This document shows positions 22,101 to 29,209 of a stretch of 42,754 nucleotides of DNA, in pieces. Where the stretch lies: positions 1-42,754 of IMG/VR virus record IMGVR_UViG_3300043403_000222; one strand, given 5' to 3'. Every line of letters begins with the position of its first letter. Position 1 is the stretch's first letter. A program made the translations under genes and the position numbers. This DNA is from a virus. The notes under the pieces are model-generated. The model was not told where the DNA came from. It did no database searches and saw nothing but the letters and a program-made list of their open reading frames with translations.

Positions 22101-23778
22101 CAGCAAGCGGACTACTGAATTAGAAGGTCGGAAGGTTGGAGTGACCGATCCGATTGTCATTGCGGCGATCGACAAGGAAAAAGCCGAAATTGAGAATGAG
22201 GCCAACAAGGTCAGAGAGCTTAACGCCCTGAACGATGCTCTTGCAGACTTGAAAACTCAGCAGCTCCGCAAAGCTGAAAATGCCAAAATCGGTATTAGTG
22301 ACCCAGCCTTGGAGTCGATCGACTTCGAGAAAGAAAGAGAAGCTATTTTGCAGCGACGCAAGGATGTCCTGGCTCGCGCCGAAAGCCAGAAGAATACTAT
22401 TGCTGGCACCTTCCAGGAAACGACCAACACTACTAATCGGGAAGAGAGAATTGCCGCAGACGAAAAAGCTCGAGTTTTGAGAAATGAGTCAATCAGGACT
22501 CAGATTGCTGAGACTTCAGACGAGAGAGTCAAGGTGGCGCTCCAATTTGAGATTGATCGATCTGATTTAGTTGCCCAGGCAGAGGCCGCAAAACGCGATC
22601 TCGAGAAAATTCTAAGGGGCTTGAATAAACGCCAGTCGGAGCTGGCAGACAAAGGGATCGTCGATCCTCAGCTAGACAAGCTCATCAAGGATACCGACAA
22701 AATGTTGGTGACAGTGAGCGAGAATCAAAGAGCTGCTGAGAACCAGTTGGGCAGACAGGCTGCGCTGAATCTAGCCGTAGCTCAGACTACTGAGTATCGA
22801 AAAAAGGTTGACCAGATATCACTGCTGTACACTCCAGGCGTAGATTTGGCCGAGGCTCAGAGCCAGAAATTTACCCAAGAAGGCGAATTCGCCAAAGCCG
22901 CCGTGCCGGGTCGAGCTGCGGCTGTAGGCCGAGAGCAGCTTAGATACAACGACCAGACATCGAGCTTTGCCGATTCTGTGGCTGCTCGGAGAGCAAAAGG
23001 CGAGGTGATCGATGAGAGCCAAGTTCAGGCGACCGTCGATGTGATGGAGCGGTTACACAATTTCAACTTGGAGAATATTGCCACCCAGTTCGACGTGATG
23101 GCAAAGTCTATTAATTCAGCCAACCTCCAGCTCAGAGAAATGAGCCAGAGCCAGACGGGAGATTTCCTGACAGACTTGGTTTCTGGTACCAAGTCTTTTG
23201 ACGACATCTGGAAGTCAACAGTTAACAACGTGATTCAGGGCATTATCAGAATCGCTGTCCAGAAGCAAATCTCAAAGCTCTTCGATGGCGAAGGAGCCAA
23301 AGGCTCTGGAGATGGAATTCTTGGCCAAGCCGTGGGCTTCCTCGGCAAGATATTCAACTTCAATGACGGCGGCGTAATTGGCGGCGGCTCGCCTCAGCCA
23401 GATCTCACCAGGGGGAGTGGACCGATCGCCGAAGCCGCCAGAAAAGAGGGTAATGGCCATCAGCTAATCATGGGCAAGATTGGTGAGCGAGTGCTGAACC
23501 TGCAAGAGACGGCGGAGTATCACCGCATACACCCGAAAGGTATCTTGCAGAACTTTGAGCGAGGCGGCATGATTGGCGGCGCAGCCAATAGCGGCATCGC
23601 TTCTGGCAGTCTTACTGGCTCAGGCTTAAGTCTGGGCGATATGAACGTGAACGTTAAGAGCGAAGGTCGCTCTCAACCAGAGGCCAGCAACCAACTTGGC
23701 TCAAAGCTAAATCAAGTAATTCGGGCTGCCATCGCCGAAGAAACAAGAGCCGGTGGAATTCTAGCCAAGTTTCGTTGA
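19141..23778 (+). CDS. Tail tape measure protein
   Basis: 1545 residues. Residues about 96-290 are the tape measure domain (TEVAFTTFLGSAKDAKKLL, FAAKTPFELPEVTGSARSLM, GKVRSNGRMMSRELHEFTNRG, ATIPGKISNINDQFTLMK). A long coiled-coil central part (about 590-1330) contains repeats: a doubled block RRMAAMGKTQTG...FGEFY near 415 and 495, and three GGVDY/GGIDY...AI motifs near 675, 795 and 920. The C-terminus is Gly-rich with two hydrophobic patches. At about 0.15 nm per residue the tail would be near 230 nm, which indicates a long-tailed siphovirus. A GQGIGQGIGQG run at 60-70 comes from a short tandem DNA repeat. No strong ribosome-binding site is visible. Confidence 0.95.
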   Translation: MDSKVALLLIADDSQLIPQMVRSGEKGGVLMGNAVATKMKVTIERDMSGWKMPGTNSIGQGIGQGIGQGILTSITRVLAGGAGAIGGLLGDSLKVGGDFQKTEVAFTTFLGSAKDAKKLLGEIQQFAAKTPFELPEVTGSARSLMAYGIASKDVISTLKMVGDVAAGTGQPLEDMAQIFGKVRSNGRMMSRELHEFTNRGVPLIAELAKQFGLSEGEIHKLVETGAVGFPELEKAFKAITGEGGRFFNLMEAQSATIPGKISNINDQFTLMKIKVFEAFKPATNTIVDILGSSLIALQNNDVLFDKLTAQAQAFSDELSKNPAVAEGINKAIADLTEQSFKALLESAEGLTNYLKENPNAIADAAANLQMFLGVMGKVVESVGMAIDGWTKLAALIEGVDAHSARGTLTPADQKEVDRRMAAMGKTQTGINVSNKGVEFGEFYNTPKGLESKQDAYVRHAADVRAERNKKINPDYEDHSDVTLKRGIDAEVERRMAAMGKTQTGLEFDSKKGFRFGEFYKTAQGTETKQEAESRIRSQVEGEFSDRKFAYESRLKTAADKKKTDAAAANKKPEIYGPPAPVKPPDSKEDEELRHRQQKEIRAAQAEYKKDRLKRQRDKFSAGSVERIGLDEQIEVGDIREKHSEKIVKLREDLAKYEKAAQLKIKKGEKGGVDYGAAIARTRQLLTLEQRNLNEEIAASGEKYRDQRREASREALKVNSRNREALRVAQVSAGTTKLVSQADAAVQGSQRQQAIQYSISTKNVNEKYDAGRFEQQQRLLELQQKQADKLRSGERGGVDYNAAIAGQREIMRLSEQQRRDELAGVAAKRRLELQAIEDRQLMERRGATRQTERQVTGANQSVSQAGYQLQETQTSDSRARRNLEYTRNQEAINNKFDEQRKTNLQAIEDAKLAQEQQVRSGDTGGIDYDAQINGLAMVINKNEELRQSELQLLAVQKIQADTVAEREAADRRRTATRSRRDELAASQTSKRTTELEGRKVGVTDPIVIAAIDKEKAEIENEANKVRELNALNDALADLKTQQLRKAENAKIGISDPALESIDFEKEREAILQRRKDVLARAESQKNTIAGTFQETTNTTNREERIAADEKARVLRNESIRTQIAETSDERVKVALQFEIDRSDLVAQAEAAKRDLEKILRGLNKRQSELADKGIVDPQLDKLIKDTDKMLVTVSENQRAAENQLGRQAALNLAVAQTTEYRKKVDQISLLYTPGVDLAEAQSQKFTQEGEFAKAAVPGRAAAVGREQLRYNDQTSSFADSVAARRAKGEVIDESQVQATVDVMERLHNFNLENIATQFDVMAKSINSANLQLREMSQSQTGDFLTDLVSGTKSFDDIWKSTVNNVIQGIIRIAVQKQISKLFDGEGAKGSGDGILGQAVGFLGKIFNFNDGGVIGGGSPQPDLTRGSGPIAEAARKEGNGHQLIMGKIGERVLNLQETAEYHRIHPKGILQNFERGGMIGGAANSGIASGSLTGSGLSLGDMNVNVKSEGRSQPEASNQLGSKLNQVIRAAIAEETRAGGILAKFR

Positions 23779-23860
23779 GAATATGATAAAAAGCTTAAAT
23801 TGAGCAGGGGTAAATACCTAAAATGCCTATGATTGTAGTATCCAAATTCAAGTCACCACT

Positions 23861-24121
23861 ATGAACCCCATTGATCCGAGAGAACTTGCCGCATGTCTCC
23901 GGCGATTGGCTGGGACTATTGCTATGATTGAATCCGTCTTCCCTTCGGTGAGAAACAGTGGACATCGATCAAGTCAAGTTACAGGAAATTTACTCCACTC
24001 TTACTCAGTGTCAATCTCTGCTGACCCGCAGCGAATCCCAGGTAGTAGATCTGGAAAAGCGTATTCGGGAATTAGAGCAAGAAGGCGTGAGATTGGATGG
24101 CAAAATCCAACAGATTTATGA
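23861..24121 (+). CDS. Possible small overlapping ORF upstream of the XhlA-like gene
   Basis: 86 residues from ATG at 23861. The first 35 residues (MNPIDPRELAACLRRLAGTI, then AMIESVFPSV) look like a real helical protein, but the rest overlaps the XhlA-like gene in another frame and is Ser/Arg-rich. It may be a short leader gene whose tail is incidental, or the N-terminus of the downstream protein after a frameshift. Low confidence. Confidence 0.3.
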   Translation: MNPIDPRELAACLRRLAGTIAMIESVFPSVRNSGHRSSQVTGNLLHSYSVSISADPQRIPGSRSGKAYSGIRARRREIGWQNPTDL

Positions 24122-24398
24122 TGCTCGGAAAGATTCGGTGCAGCGATTTGACAAATACCAATCAGTGGTCAGCAACGTCCAGACCTTAATGGAATGGAAG
24201 ATTGCTAACGATGCCCGCATGGACAAAATTGCCACAAGTCTTTGGGGCGCAGTAGTTACCGGAATTGTCAGCTTCATTGGATTAACTGTGATGTTTTATC
24301 TCAACAGCACGTCTAAGCCGGTAAAGGCGATCGAGCAGCCTGAAAACCACAAGCCCAAGACAGTAGCATCAGATACTATCAAGCCAAATATTCGGTAA
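23958..24398 (+). CDS. Coiled-coil membrane protein, XhlA-like lysis accessory candidate
   Basis: 146 residues from GTG at 23958. An N-terminal coiled coil (residues 5-50, VDLEKRIRELEQEGVRLDG) is followed by a single membrane segment (about 97-118, LWGAVVTGIVSFIGLTVMFY) and a short charged tail. This layout is that of XhlA-type hemolysin/holin accessory proteins that sit beside holins, and the next gene is a holin candidate. An overlapping frame with a plausible start (ATG 23861) lies just upstream in another frame. Confidence 0.6.
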   Translation: MDIDQVKLQEIYSTLTQCQSLLTRSESQVVDLEKRIRELEQEGVRLDGKIQQIYDARKDSVQRFDKYQSVVSNVQTLMEWKIANDARMDKIATSLWGAVVTGIVSFIGLTVMFYLNSTSKPVKAIEQPENHKPKTVASDTIKPNIR

Positions 24399-24404
24399 AT
24401 CAGA

Positions 24405-24632
24405 ATGCTGGACAAATTTTGGCTGAAGTTTGGGGAAACTCAAAAAATAGGTATGACCAATCTGGGTGCGTATGTAGGCTTTGTGGTTAGCGTCTTAGGG
24501 GTAATGACCAACAGGCATCTATTGCCAGCGGTAACGGCAGACTGGTTGGAGGTAGGCACCGCAATCTCAATCGGCTTGATTGGGCTGGCCGGTGGCCGAT
24601 CGTCAGACCTGAAGGGCAAACAGGGCGACTAG
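24405..24632 (+). CDS. Holin candidate
   Basis: 75 residues with two predicted membrane segments, about 20-35 (LGAYVGFVVSVLGVM) and 48-63 (VGTAISIGLIGLAGG), a charged N-terminus and a Lys-rich C-terminus, which is class II holin topology. It follows the XhlA-like gene by 6 nt. The endolysin lies 15 kb away. Its end overlaps the convergent replication-like gene by 4 nt. Confidence 0.6.
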   Translation: MLDKFWLKFGETQKIGMTNLGAYVGFVVSVLGVMTNRHLLPAVTADWLEVGTAISIGLIGLAGGRSSDLKGKQGD

Positions 24633-26530
24633 CCCATTGGGTCGTTGGCCTCCAGCCAAGTAACTGCTTCTTGCTGCATAGCCTCATCCCCCTTCAGCGC
24701 CCAAACCATGTACTTAGCCGCCTTAGTCAAATCATAGGGCGGCTTTTTGCGTCTCCATTGCAGCTCAAGCTGTTTTCGCTTGGCTATAGTTTCAGCGAGT
24801 AATTCCACTGTCAGAGGACGTTTTGGCGGAGCTGGTGGCTTCTGCTCTAATTCGAGGGGTAACTGCTCTGACTCGAGAGGCGACTGCTCCAAAGCGTCTC
24901 CTGGTTTCTCGGGTTCGCTATCCGCCCAAACATCATCGGTGAAGCATTGTTGACAAATCTGGCTGTTTTCCACCTCATTGCGGACTTCAGGAGCAGATTC
25001 CGCAATGAGGTAATTTTGAGCAGATTTGTCAACAGCGCGAGAAGACGATCGACCACCCATGCTGCCAATTCGCTGCATCTTTGCCAAGATATCGGCCTTT
25101 TCTGGTTGGCTGGCCACAAACTCTTGAGCCGTAATCTCCGGCGCTGAAGCTTGTATCACTTTTGCTTCATTTGCTTCATTTGCTTCAGAGGCTTGCATCA
25201 ATTGTGGCTGAGACACCAGCGCCGCCGCTGCCATCAACCGATTCAACCCCTGGTGTGTCTCTGCTTCAGTTGGCTGATCTGACCTGGGCAACAGCGCCCC
25301 GGGAGGTAAATAGGATTGACCACGCTGCTGGTACTGATCAGCATTCTGGACTTCGCGGGCAACCTCTCGCTGGAACCTTGCCCATAGCTGCCGAGAGTTG
25401 AATCGAAGCTGTTTAGCAGCCTCGGCGGTATTCGCGGCGGGTGATTTGGTGCTGTCAAATAGCTGAGTCGATACCCAGTTTGAGAAAGCCGGGTTTATCA
25501 CCCCCGGCTGGACTTCCCAATCAAATAAGTTTTCCCAACCAATCGGGTGCCCATTGCGCCATGCCTCCCAGTACCGATCGGCCTTGGGGTTATCCCCGGC
25601 CAGCAGCCCTTTAATCACCGAGTTGGTGTAGTCCAAGGGCGATTTGCACCAGTCTTGATTGCGGGCGTACTGCGCCACTTGGCCTTGAAACTCAATAGCA
25701 AAATCCTTGCTTGCCCAAAGCCCTAAAGCGATGCCCTGCTGTATCCAGGTAGATTGTCCCCTGACCCGTCCAGCAGGGCTTTCTACCCACGCCTGACTGC
25801 CATCCGGTGCCGTTGCGCGGACTAAGCCCATAGATGCGGCTTGCTGAGGCGTTATGATGCTCATTTTTTCGGCGGCGGAAGATCTGTCCCCACTAATATC
25901 CCGAATCTTTTCCGAAGGTTGTATAAGTCCTGGCTGCGTAGTCTGAGATTCTGGTATTTGTATCTCTACCTTTATCTCTTTCCTTCCCAATCTCTCCACT
26001 TCTTCCCGGAGGGGTAGGGGAGGGTTTTTTTTATTAATAGGATCTTTAAAAGGATTCTTATATGTAAGCTCATTTTGAGCTACCCCTAGTTCATCCTGAG
26101 CTACCCCCCGTTCAAAATGGAGGTGGGAACTTTGCGCCATCCTAGCGTTTTCGGGCAGATCTGCGGCCACACTTTGAGCGGCTAAAAAGGCGGTCACTTT
26201 CTGCCAATTGACCCGGTACTCATAGACCGTATAACTGAAGAATTTGGTTAGGTAGACCGGGCGCGATCGAACTTGAATTGCATCTTCAACCTTCTGGTTG
26301 ATCTGCTGAATGAATCTTTTGACTGAGCTAACTGAATAGTCGATCGCCTCGGCTATTTGCTGCTGAGTCAGAAACACCCACTCAGGATCTTGAGCCTTGT
26401 CCTTTTTGGTGAGCTGCACCATCCAATTGTGCAGATAGGCTAAAAGATGGTTCTCGCCCCGCCCAAAAAGTCCGCATAACTCTGGGTAGGCTTTGATGGT
26501 GTAAGCCGGTTGCCAAGTGATATCAATCAT
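24629..26530 (-). CDS. Replication initiator-like protein with N-terminal winged helix
   Basis: 633 residues; AGGAG precedes the ATG at 26530. Residues about 25-105 (HLLAYLHNWMVQLTKKDKAQ, FLTQQQIAEAIDYSVSSVKR, FFSYTVYEYRVNW) resemble the winged-helix region of phage and plasmid replication initiators in cyanobacteria. The central part has a WVESPAGRVRGQSTWIQQGI segment and a helical C-terminal region; there are no helicase or primase motifs. It is the best candidate for the phage O-like protein. The gene contains nested inverted repeats (24948-25034) and short direct repeats (25163-25190), as origins located inside initiator genes do. It is divergent from the K-like tail gene. Confidence 0.55.
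   Translation of the reverse strand: MIDITWQPAYTIKAYPELCGLFGRGENHLLAYLHNWMVQLTKKDKAQDPEWVFLTQQQIAEAIDYSVSSVKRFIQQINQKVEDAIQVRSRPVYLTKFFSYTVYEYRVNWQKVTAFLAAQSVAADLPENARMAQSSHLHFERGVAQDELGVAQNELTYKNPFKDPINKKNPPLPLREEVERLGRKEIKVEIQIPESQTTQPGLIQPSEKIRDISGDRSSAAEKMSIITPQQAASMGLVRATAPDGSQAWVESPAGRVRGQSTWIQQGIALGLWASKDFAIEFQGQVAQYARNQDWCKSPLDYTNSVIKGLLAGDNPKADRYWEAWRNGHPIGWENLFDWEVQPGVINPAFSNWVSTQLFDSTKSPAANTAEAAKQLRFNSRQLWARFQREVAREVQNADQYQQRGQSYLPPGALLPRSDQPTEAETHQGLNRLMAAAALVSQPQLMQASEANEANEAKVIQASAPEITAQEFVASQPEKADILAKMQRIGSMGGRSSSRAVDKSAQNYLIAESAPEVRNEVENSQICQQCFTDDVWADSEPEKPGDALEQSPLESEQLPLELEQKPPAPPKRPLTVELLAETIAKRKQLELQWRRKKPPYDLTKAAKYMVWALKGDEAMQQEAVTWLEANDPMG
24948..25034. repeat. Nested inverted repeats inside the replication-like gene, possible origin
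   Basis: Outer arms TGTTGACAAATCTG (24948-24961) and CAGATTTGTCAACA (25021-25034), 14 bp perfect; inner arms ACCTCATTGCGGA (24972-24984) and TCCGCAATGAGGT (24999-25011), 13 bp perfect. Two exact nested stems in coding sequence are not expected from codon use. The outer arm shares TTGTTGACAAA with the switch region at 1639-1648. Confidence 0.5.
25163..25190. repeat. Three tandem TTTGCTTCA repeats
   Basis: Nine-bp direct repeats in the reading frame of the replication-like gene, coding for Glu-Ala-Asn repeats. Iteron-like in spacing and near the nested inverted repeats, but also explainable as simple replication slippage. Confidence 0.4.
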
Positions 26531-26570
26531 CTGTTCTCCTGTGGAGCCAGATTAGTGGTTTTACCGATTG

Positions 26571-26646
26571 CCGAAGAAAGAGCGAACTGTTAGTCTTGAA
26601 GGTGATTAATACATGGACTTAGTTTTTTGTTCGCCTCTTTCTTCGG
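26571..26646. promoter_or_regulatory. Inverted repeat in the divergent region between replication-like and K-like genes
   Basis: Arms CCGAAGAAAGAGCGAAC (26571-26587) and GTTCGCCTCTTTCTTCGG (26629-26646) are complementary apart from one inserted base. Between them lies an 18-bp sequence (26604-26621) that occurs in inverted orientation at 1867-1884, upstream of the ParB fusion gene. In both places the 18-mer has the same orientation relative to the gene it precedes. It is probably a shared control site. The rest of 26531-26718 shows no gene. Confidence 0.5.
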
Positions 26647-26718
26647 GAATGGCTTCAGCACTAACTGAGTCCATTTCCTTGTATATATGTAAGTTGACGA
26701 TCCTTATCATAGCTATAC

Positions 26719-27462
26719 ATGGAAATTTTACAAGAGCTAAATGTCGCTACTCGATCGGCCATACAAGAACAGGCGATCGGCAACTATCCCGAAGAAAGTT
26801 GTGGCATCGTAGTTGACGATCAGGTGATCCCTTTTAGGAACTTGGCCGAAGATCCTACTCGTGACTTTATTCTTGACCCAGCAGCTTGGGCGAAGTACGA
26901 AAAAGTAGACTGCATCTGGCATTCGCATACCAACGATACCGATTTATCTTTTGCTGACATTCGATCAGCCAAACAGCTTAGAGTGCCTATATATTTATTT
27001 AGCCTACCCACCGGCAAGGAATATTTTTACAATCCCCTAGTTACTCCACCACTATTGGGACGACAGTTTGTGTACTGGGCTGCGGACTGTTGGTCGCTAG
27101 TTCAAGACTGGTACAAGATAAATCGAGAAGTTGAGTTACCTGATCACCCAAGAGAGCTGAAAAACGCTGATGAGCTTTACGATTGGGACACACCCGGTTG
27201 GGACATCTACCGAGAGATGCTACCGATCGCCTTTGATCGCTATCCGGCTGATACACCGATCGAGCGTGGTGATTTGGTGCTATCCACTATCCGCTGGCAG
27301 TCACCACCGGAAGCACCCAACACTCCGAATCATGTAGCAATCGTTGATGATGCGGAGAAGTCGGAAATACTGCAACATCTATTCGGACGGCTTTCTGAGC
27401 GCAGTGTTTATGGTGCTGAAGGACGAAGGGCGACTGAATCAATCTGGAAGTTTCGTAACTAG
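26719..27462 (+). CDS. Tail assembly protein K: JAB/MPN plus NlpC/P60
   Basis: 247 residues. The N-terminal JAB/MPN metallopeptidase has Glu25/26 (PEESCG) and the JAMM motif H68-S-H70 with S77 and D80 (HSHTNDTDLSFAD). The C-terminal NlpC/P60-like domain has Cys124 in the DCWSLV motif and a likely His205 (NHVAIV). This two-domain order is that of lambda gpK, which acts in tail tip assembly and possibly cell-wall penetration. It is upstream of the I-like gene as in lambda. Palindrome copy 2 lies just past its stop. Confidence 0.92.
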   Translation: MEILQELNVATRSAIQEQAIGNYPEESCGIVVDDQVIPFRNLAEDPTRDFILDPAAWAKYEKVDCIWHSHTNDTDLSFADIRSAKQLRVPIYLFSLPTGKEYFYNPLVTPPLLGRQFVYWAADCWSLVQDWYKINREVELPDHPRELKNADELYDWDTPGWDIYREMLPIAFDRYPADTPIERGDLVLSTIRWQSPPEAPNTPNHVAIVDDAEKSEILQHLFGRLSERSVYGAEGRRATESIWKFRN

Positions 27463-27484
27463 AAAATCTACGCGCGTAGATTTT
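27463..27484. repeat. Dispersed palindrome, copy 2 of 3
   Basis: A perfect 22-bp palindrome (half-site AAAATCTACGC) that starts right after the stop of the K-like gene and ends just before the ribosome-binding site of the I-like gene (GGGAG at 27486). The T-run on its right side could make it a short terminator. Confidence 0.8.
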
Positions 27485-27495
27485 TGGGAGTAATT

Positions 27496-28056
27496 ATGTT
27501 GGTAAATGTCAGGTTAGTTGGTGATATGGCCGAGGCTTTTGGAGCCAATCACCTGTTTGAAGTTAGCTCTGCTCGCGAAGTTTTCTCGGCTCTCGCCGCC
27601 AACTTTGCCGACTTCAGAGCATATCTATTGGGGTCTGAAGACCGAGGCGTAGAGTATCGAGTGTTGGTTGATGAAGTACCGCTCGACCTTGATGAATTGA
27701 AACGCGCTGCTGCTCCAACTGCTTTGGTGGTGGCTCCGATCGCTATTGGCTCTGGTGGCGCGGGCAAAATCATTGCTGGCATTGGGCTATTAATCTTAAG
27801 CGCTTTCGTGCCATTTTCGATCGGCTTGCTTGGAGCGGGAGTAATTAGTTCGGCATCGATCGGGTTGGGGTTGTTGTTATCTGGAGCCAGTCAGTTGTTG
27901 TCAGAAGGCAGCAAGAAGGATAGCAACAATCCCAGCGGTACAGCTATCGGTGGGAATGGCACCATCACTGATGGCGAAGTAATCCCGATTTGTTATGGGA
28001 GAGTATTCGTTAAGGGGCGAGTGATATCTGCTGGCACTACAGTAAATAAGAGGTAA
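27496..28056 (+). CDS. Tail assembly protein I
   Basis: 186 residues from ATG at 27496, with GGGAG 5 nt upstream. VNVRLVGDMAEAFGANHLFE, AREVFSALAANFADFRAYLL form the N-terminal ubiquitin-like domain of lambda gpI; two hydrophobic segments follow (GKIIAGIGLLILSAFVPFSI; GVISSASIGLGLLLSGASQL) and the end GEVIPICYGRVFVKGRVISA matches the conserved C-terminus. gpI acts with gpK and gpJ in tail tip assembly. The J-like gene is 11 kb downstream, not adjacent as in lambda. Confidence 0.88.
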   Translation: MLVNVRLVGDMAEAFGANHLFEVSSAREVFSALAANFADFRAYLLGSEDRGVEYRVLVDEVPLDLDELKRAAAPTALVVAPIAIGSGGAGKIIAGIGLLILSAFVPFSIGLLGAGVISSASIGLGLLLSGASQLLSEGSKKDSNNPSGTAIGGNGTITDGEVIPICYGRVFVKGRVISAGTTVNKR

Positions 28057-28058
28057 CG

Positions 28059-28445
28059 ATGCGACCAGTAATGCAGACTAAATTCCCAATTCGCGGCAAT
28101 TGCTGGAGAGCGGCGATCGCCAGCCTACTTGAAATTGATATTGATTCCATGCCAGCCTTTGAGGATGCTGGCCATCGAATGTTTGTTGATACCCGTACTT
28201 GGGCTACAGAGCAAGGCTACAGCGTATTCACATACGATGCCGACAATCCCCCGGCCTCTTACGCGATCGCCTTCGGCCAGTCCCTGCGCCGATCTGACAG
28301 CGATCATGCGATTGTCGTAGAAGATGGCGTGATGGTGCATGACCCGCACCCGTCTAGTGAGGGGCTGCTCGAAGTCAAGGGCTACTGGGTGATTTTCCGA
28401 GATGAAGAATCTCCGCAAGTCGAAAATCTTCCGGCTGTGGCCTAG
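28059..28445 (+). CDS. Papain-like cysteine peptidase-fold phage protein
   Basis: 128 residues. GNCWRAAIASLLEIDIDSMP has the catalytic-type Cys15, SDHAIVVEDG the His83 and VHDPHPSSEGL the Asp95, the C39/papain-like order. The protein matches a common phage family (GNCxxAxxASILEIPLxxVPxF..., ...HAVVxxxGxxxHDPHPSxxGL) of unknown role. It sits 2 nt after the I-like gene, so it may act in the tail tip or cell-wall entry. An unusual feature is that all three catalytic positions are intact. Confidence 0.75.
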   Translation: MRPVMQTKFPIRGNCWRAAIASLLEIDIDSMPAFEDAGHRMFVDTRTWATEQGYSVFTYDADNPPASYAIAFGQSLRRSDSDHAIVVEDGVMVHDPHPSSEGLLEVKGYWVIFRDEESPQVENLPAVA

Positions 28446-28484
28446 TTTGTGGTGTAGATAGGGTAGACCCTTAACTTTATCGCT

Positions 28485-28811
28485 ATGTTGATAGCCTCAA
28501 TCTTAATCGCCCTAACTCCAGTTACAGAAACCGTCCAGCTCGACACCGGCACGATCGTCCTCAGCGGCCAAATCGATAAAGTAGTCAATCGCTACTGTGA
28601 GTTATCGCCCACTAATACGGCGATCGAGCTACAGCAAAAGATCAAGCCAGGAATTAACAGCATCCTAGAAGTGAGTCGCATGACCAACCGAGCGCTGGCT
28701 GAACAGGGCAGCATCACCTTGAAAGAAGAAAATCGCCGATATATTGCTGACACGGTGCAGGTGGGCAGAATTATTCGGAGTCGAGCAGCGTTGAAATGCC
28801 CTGACATTTAG
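28485..28811 (+). CDS. Small putatively exported protein
   Basis: 108 residues. The first 20 residues (MLIASILIALTPVTETVQ) look like a signal peptide or short anchor, followed by a helical region (RYCELSPTNTAIELQQKIKP, VSRMTNRALAEQG). No family recognised. It is the last gene of the rightward tail assembly block. Confidence 0.5.
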   Translation: MLIASILIALTPVTETVQLDTGTIVLSGQIDKVVNRYCELSPTNTAIELQQKIKPGINSILEVSRMTNRALAEQGSITLKEENRRYIADTVQVGRIIRSRAALKCPDI

Positions 28812-28852
28812 ACTGGTTAAACCATACCTAATTCCTTAGAGGAGTTAGCTGC

Positions 28853-28876
28853 GCCCAGAAGTGATCACTTCTGGGC
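28853..28876 (+). terminator. Palindromic terminator after the tail assembly block
   Basis: A 24-bp perfect palindrome (half-site GCCCAGAAGTGA) followed by TTCTT, 42 nt after the last rightward gene. Likely an intrinsic terminator. Confidence 0.6.
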
Positions 28877-28916
28877 TTCTTGCTGCAAATTGAATGATTC
28901 TTGGTATGATGTTTTT

Positions 28917-28962
28917 GCGGGGGAAGTCTAAGGCTTTTCACAGGTTCGATCCCTGGCCTCTG
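28917..28962 (+). other. tRNA-like remnant, T-arm only
   Basis: Contains ACAGGTTCGATCCCTGG, close to a tRNA T-arm (B-box GGTTCGATCCC), and CCTCTG that could be a 3' acceptor strand, but there is no matching 5' acceptor strand and no D-arm. It could be a decayed tRNA or chance. A 7-nt loop (TCTAAGG) with a weak stem lies just upstream. Confidence 0.2.
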
Positions 28963-29011
28963 TTTGATATCGATTTTGATATCCCAACACAAACTTAAAT
29001 AATGAATACAA

Positions 29012-29056
29012 TCAAAGCCCTTGCCTGTAGACGTACAGAATTAGCAAGGGCTTTGA
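29012..29056 (+). terminator. 13-bp nested hairpin in non-coding region
   Basis: Arms TCAAAGCCCTTGC (29012-29024) and GCAAGGGCTTTGA (29044-29056), with an inner CTGTA/TACAG stem in the loop. It is one of several hairpins in 28812-29209, a stretch with no convincing gene. Confidence 0.55.
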
Positions 29057-29059
29057 CTT

Positions 29060-29113
29060 CACCGATTTGAATATTTGCCGTGAGACATACCAAGATTTAA
29101 AAACAAATCGGTG
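29060..29113. repeat. 10-bp inverted repeat in the non-coding region
   Basis: CACCGATTTG (29060-29069) and CAAATCGGTG (29104-29113), separated by 34 bp, between the hairpins at 29012 and 29146. Confidence 0.4.
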
Positions 29114-29145
29114 ATAGTATCTTAGCCGGTAGATGCGATTCCTGG

Positions 29146-29182
29146 TGCAAAACCCTTCGATGTAGTGACGGAGGGTTTTGCA
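29146..29182 (+). terminator. 11-bp hairpin before the 29210 gene
   Basis: Arms TGCAAAACCCT (29146-29156) and AGGGTTTTGCA (29172-29182), loop 15 nt, 28 nt upstream of the next gene start. It may be a terminator or attenuator for the gene at 29210. Confidence 0.5.
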
Positions 29183-29209
29183 TTTGGCATCTTTAATTAA
29201 GAGGCTAAA

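Noticed and set aside
26613-26816. 67-residue rightward frame before the K-like gene
   Set aside because: It overlaps the inverted repeat and the K-like gene in another frame and has no protein-like features.
28917-28962. Complete tRNA gene
   Set aside because: Only the T-arm-like part is present; there is no D-arm and no matching 5' acceptor strand.
29003-29069. Mini-ORF starting MNTIKALACRR
   Set aside because: It coincides exactly with the 13-bp hairpin, so the sequence is explained by pairing; no ribosome-binding site is seen.
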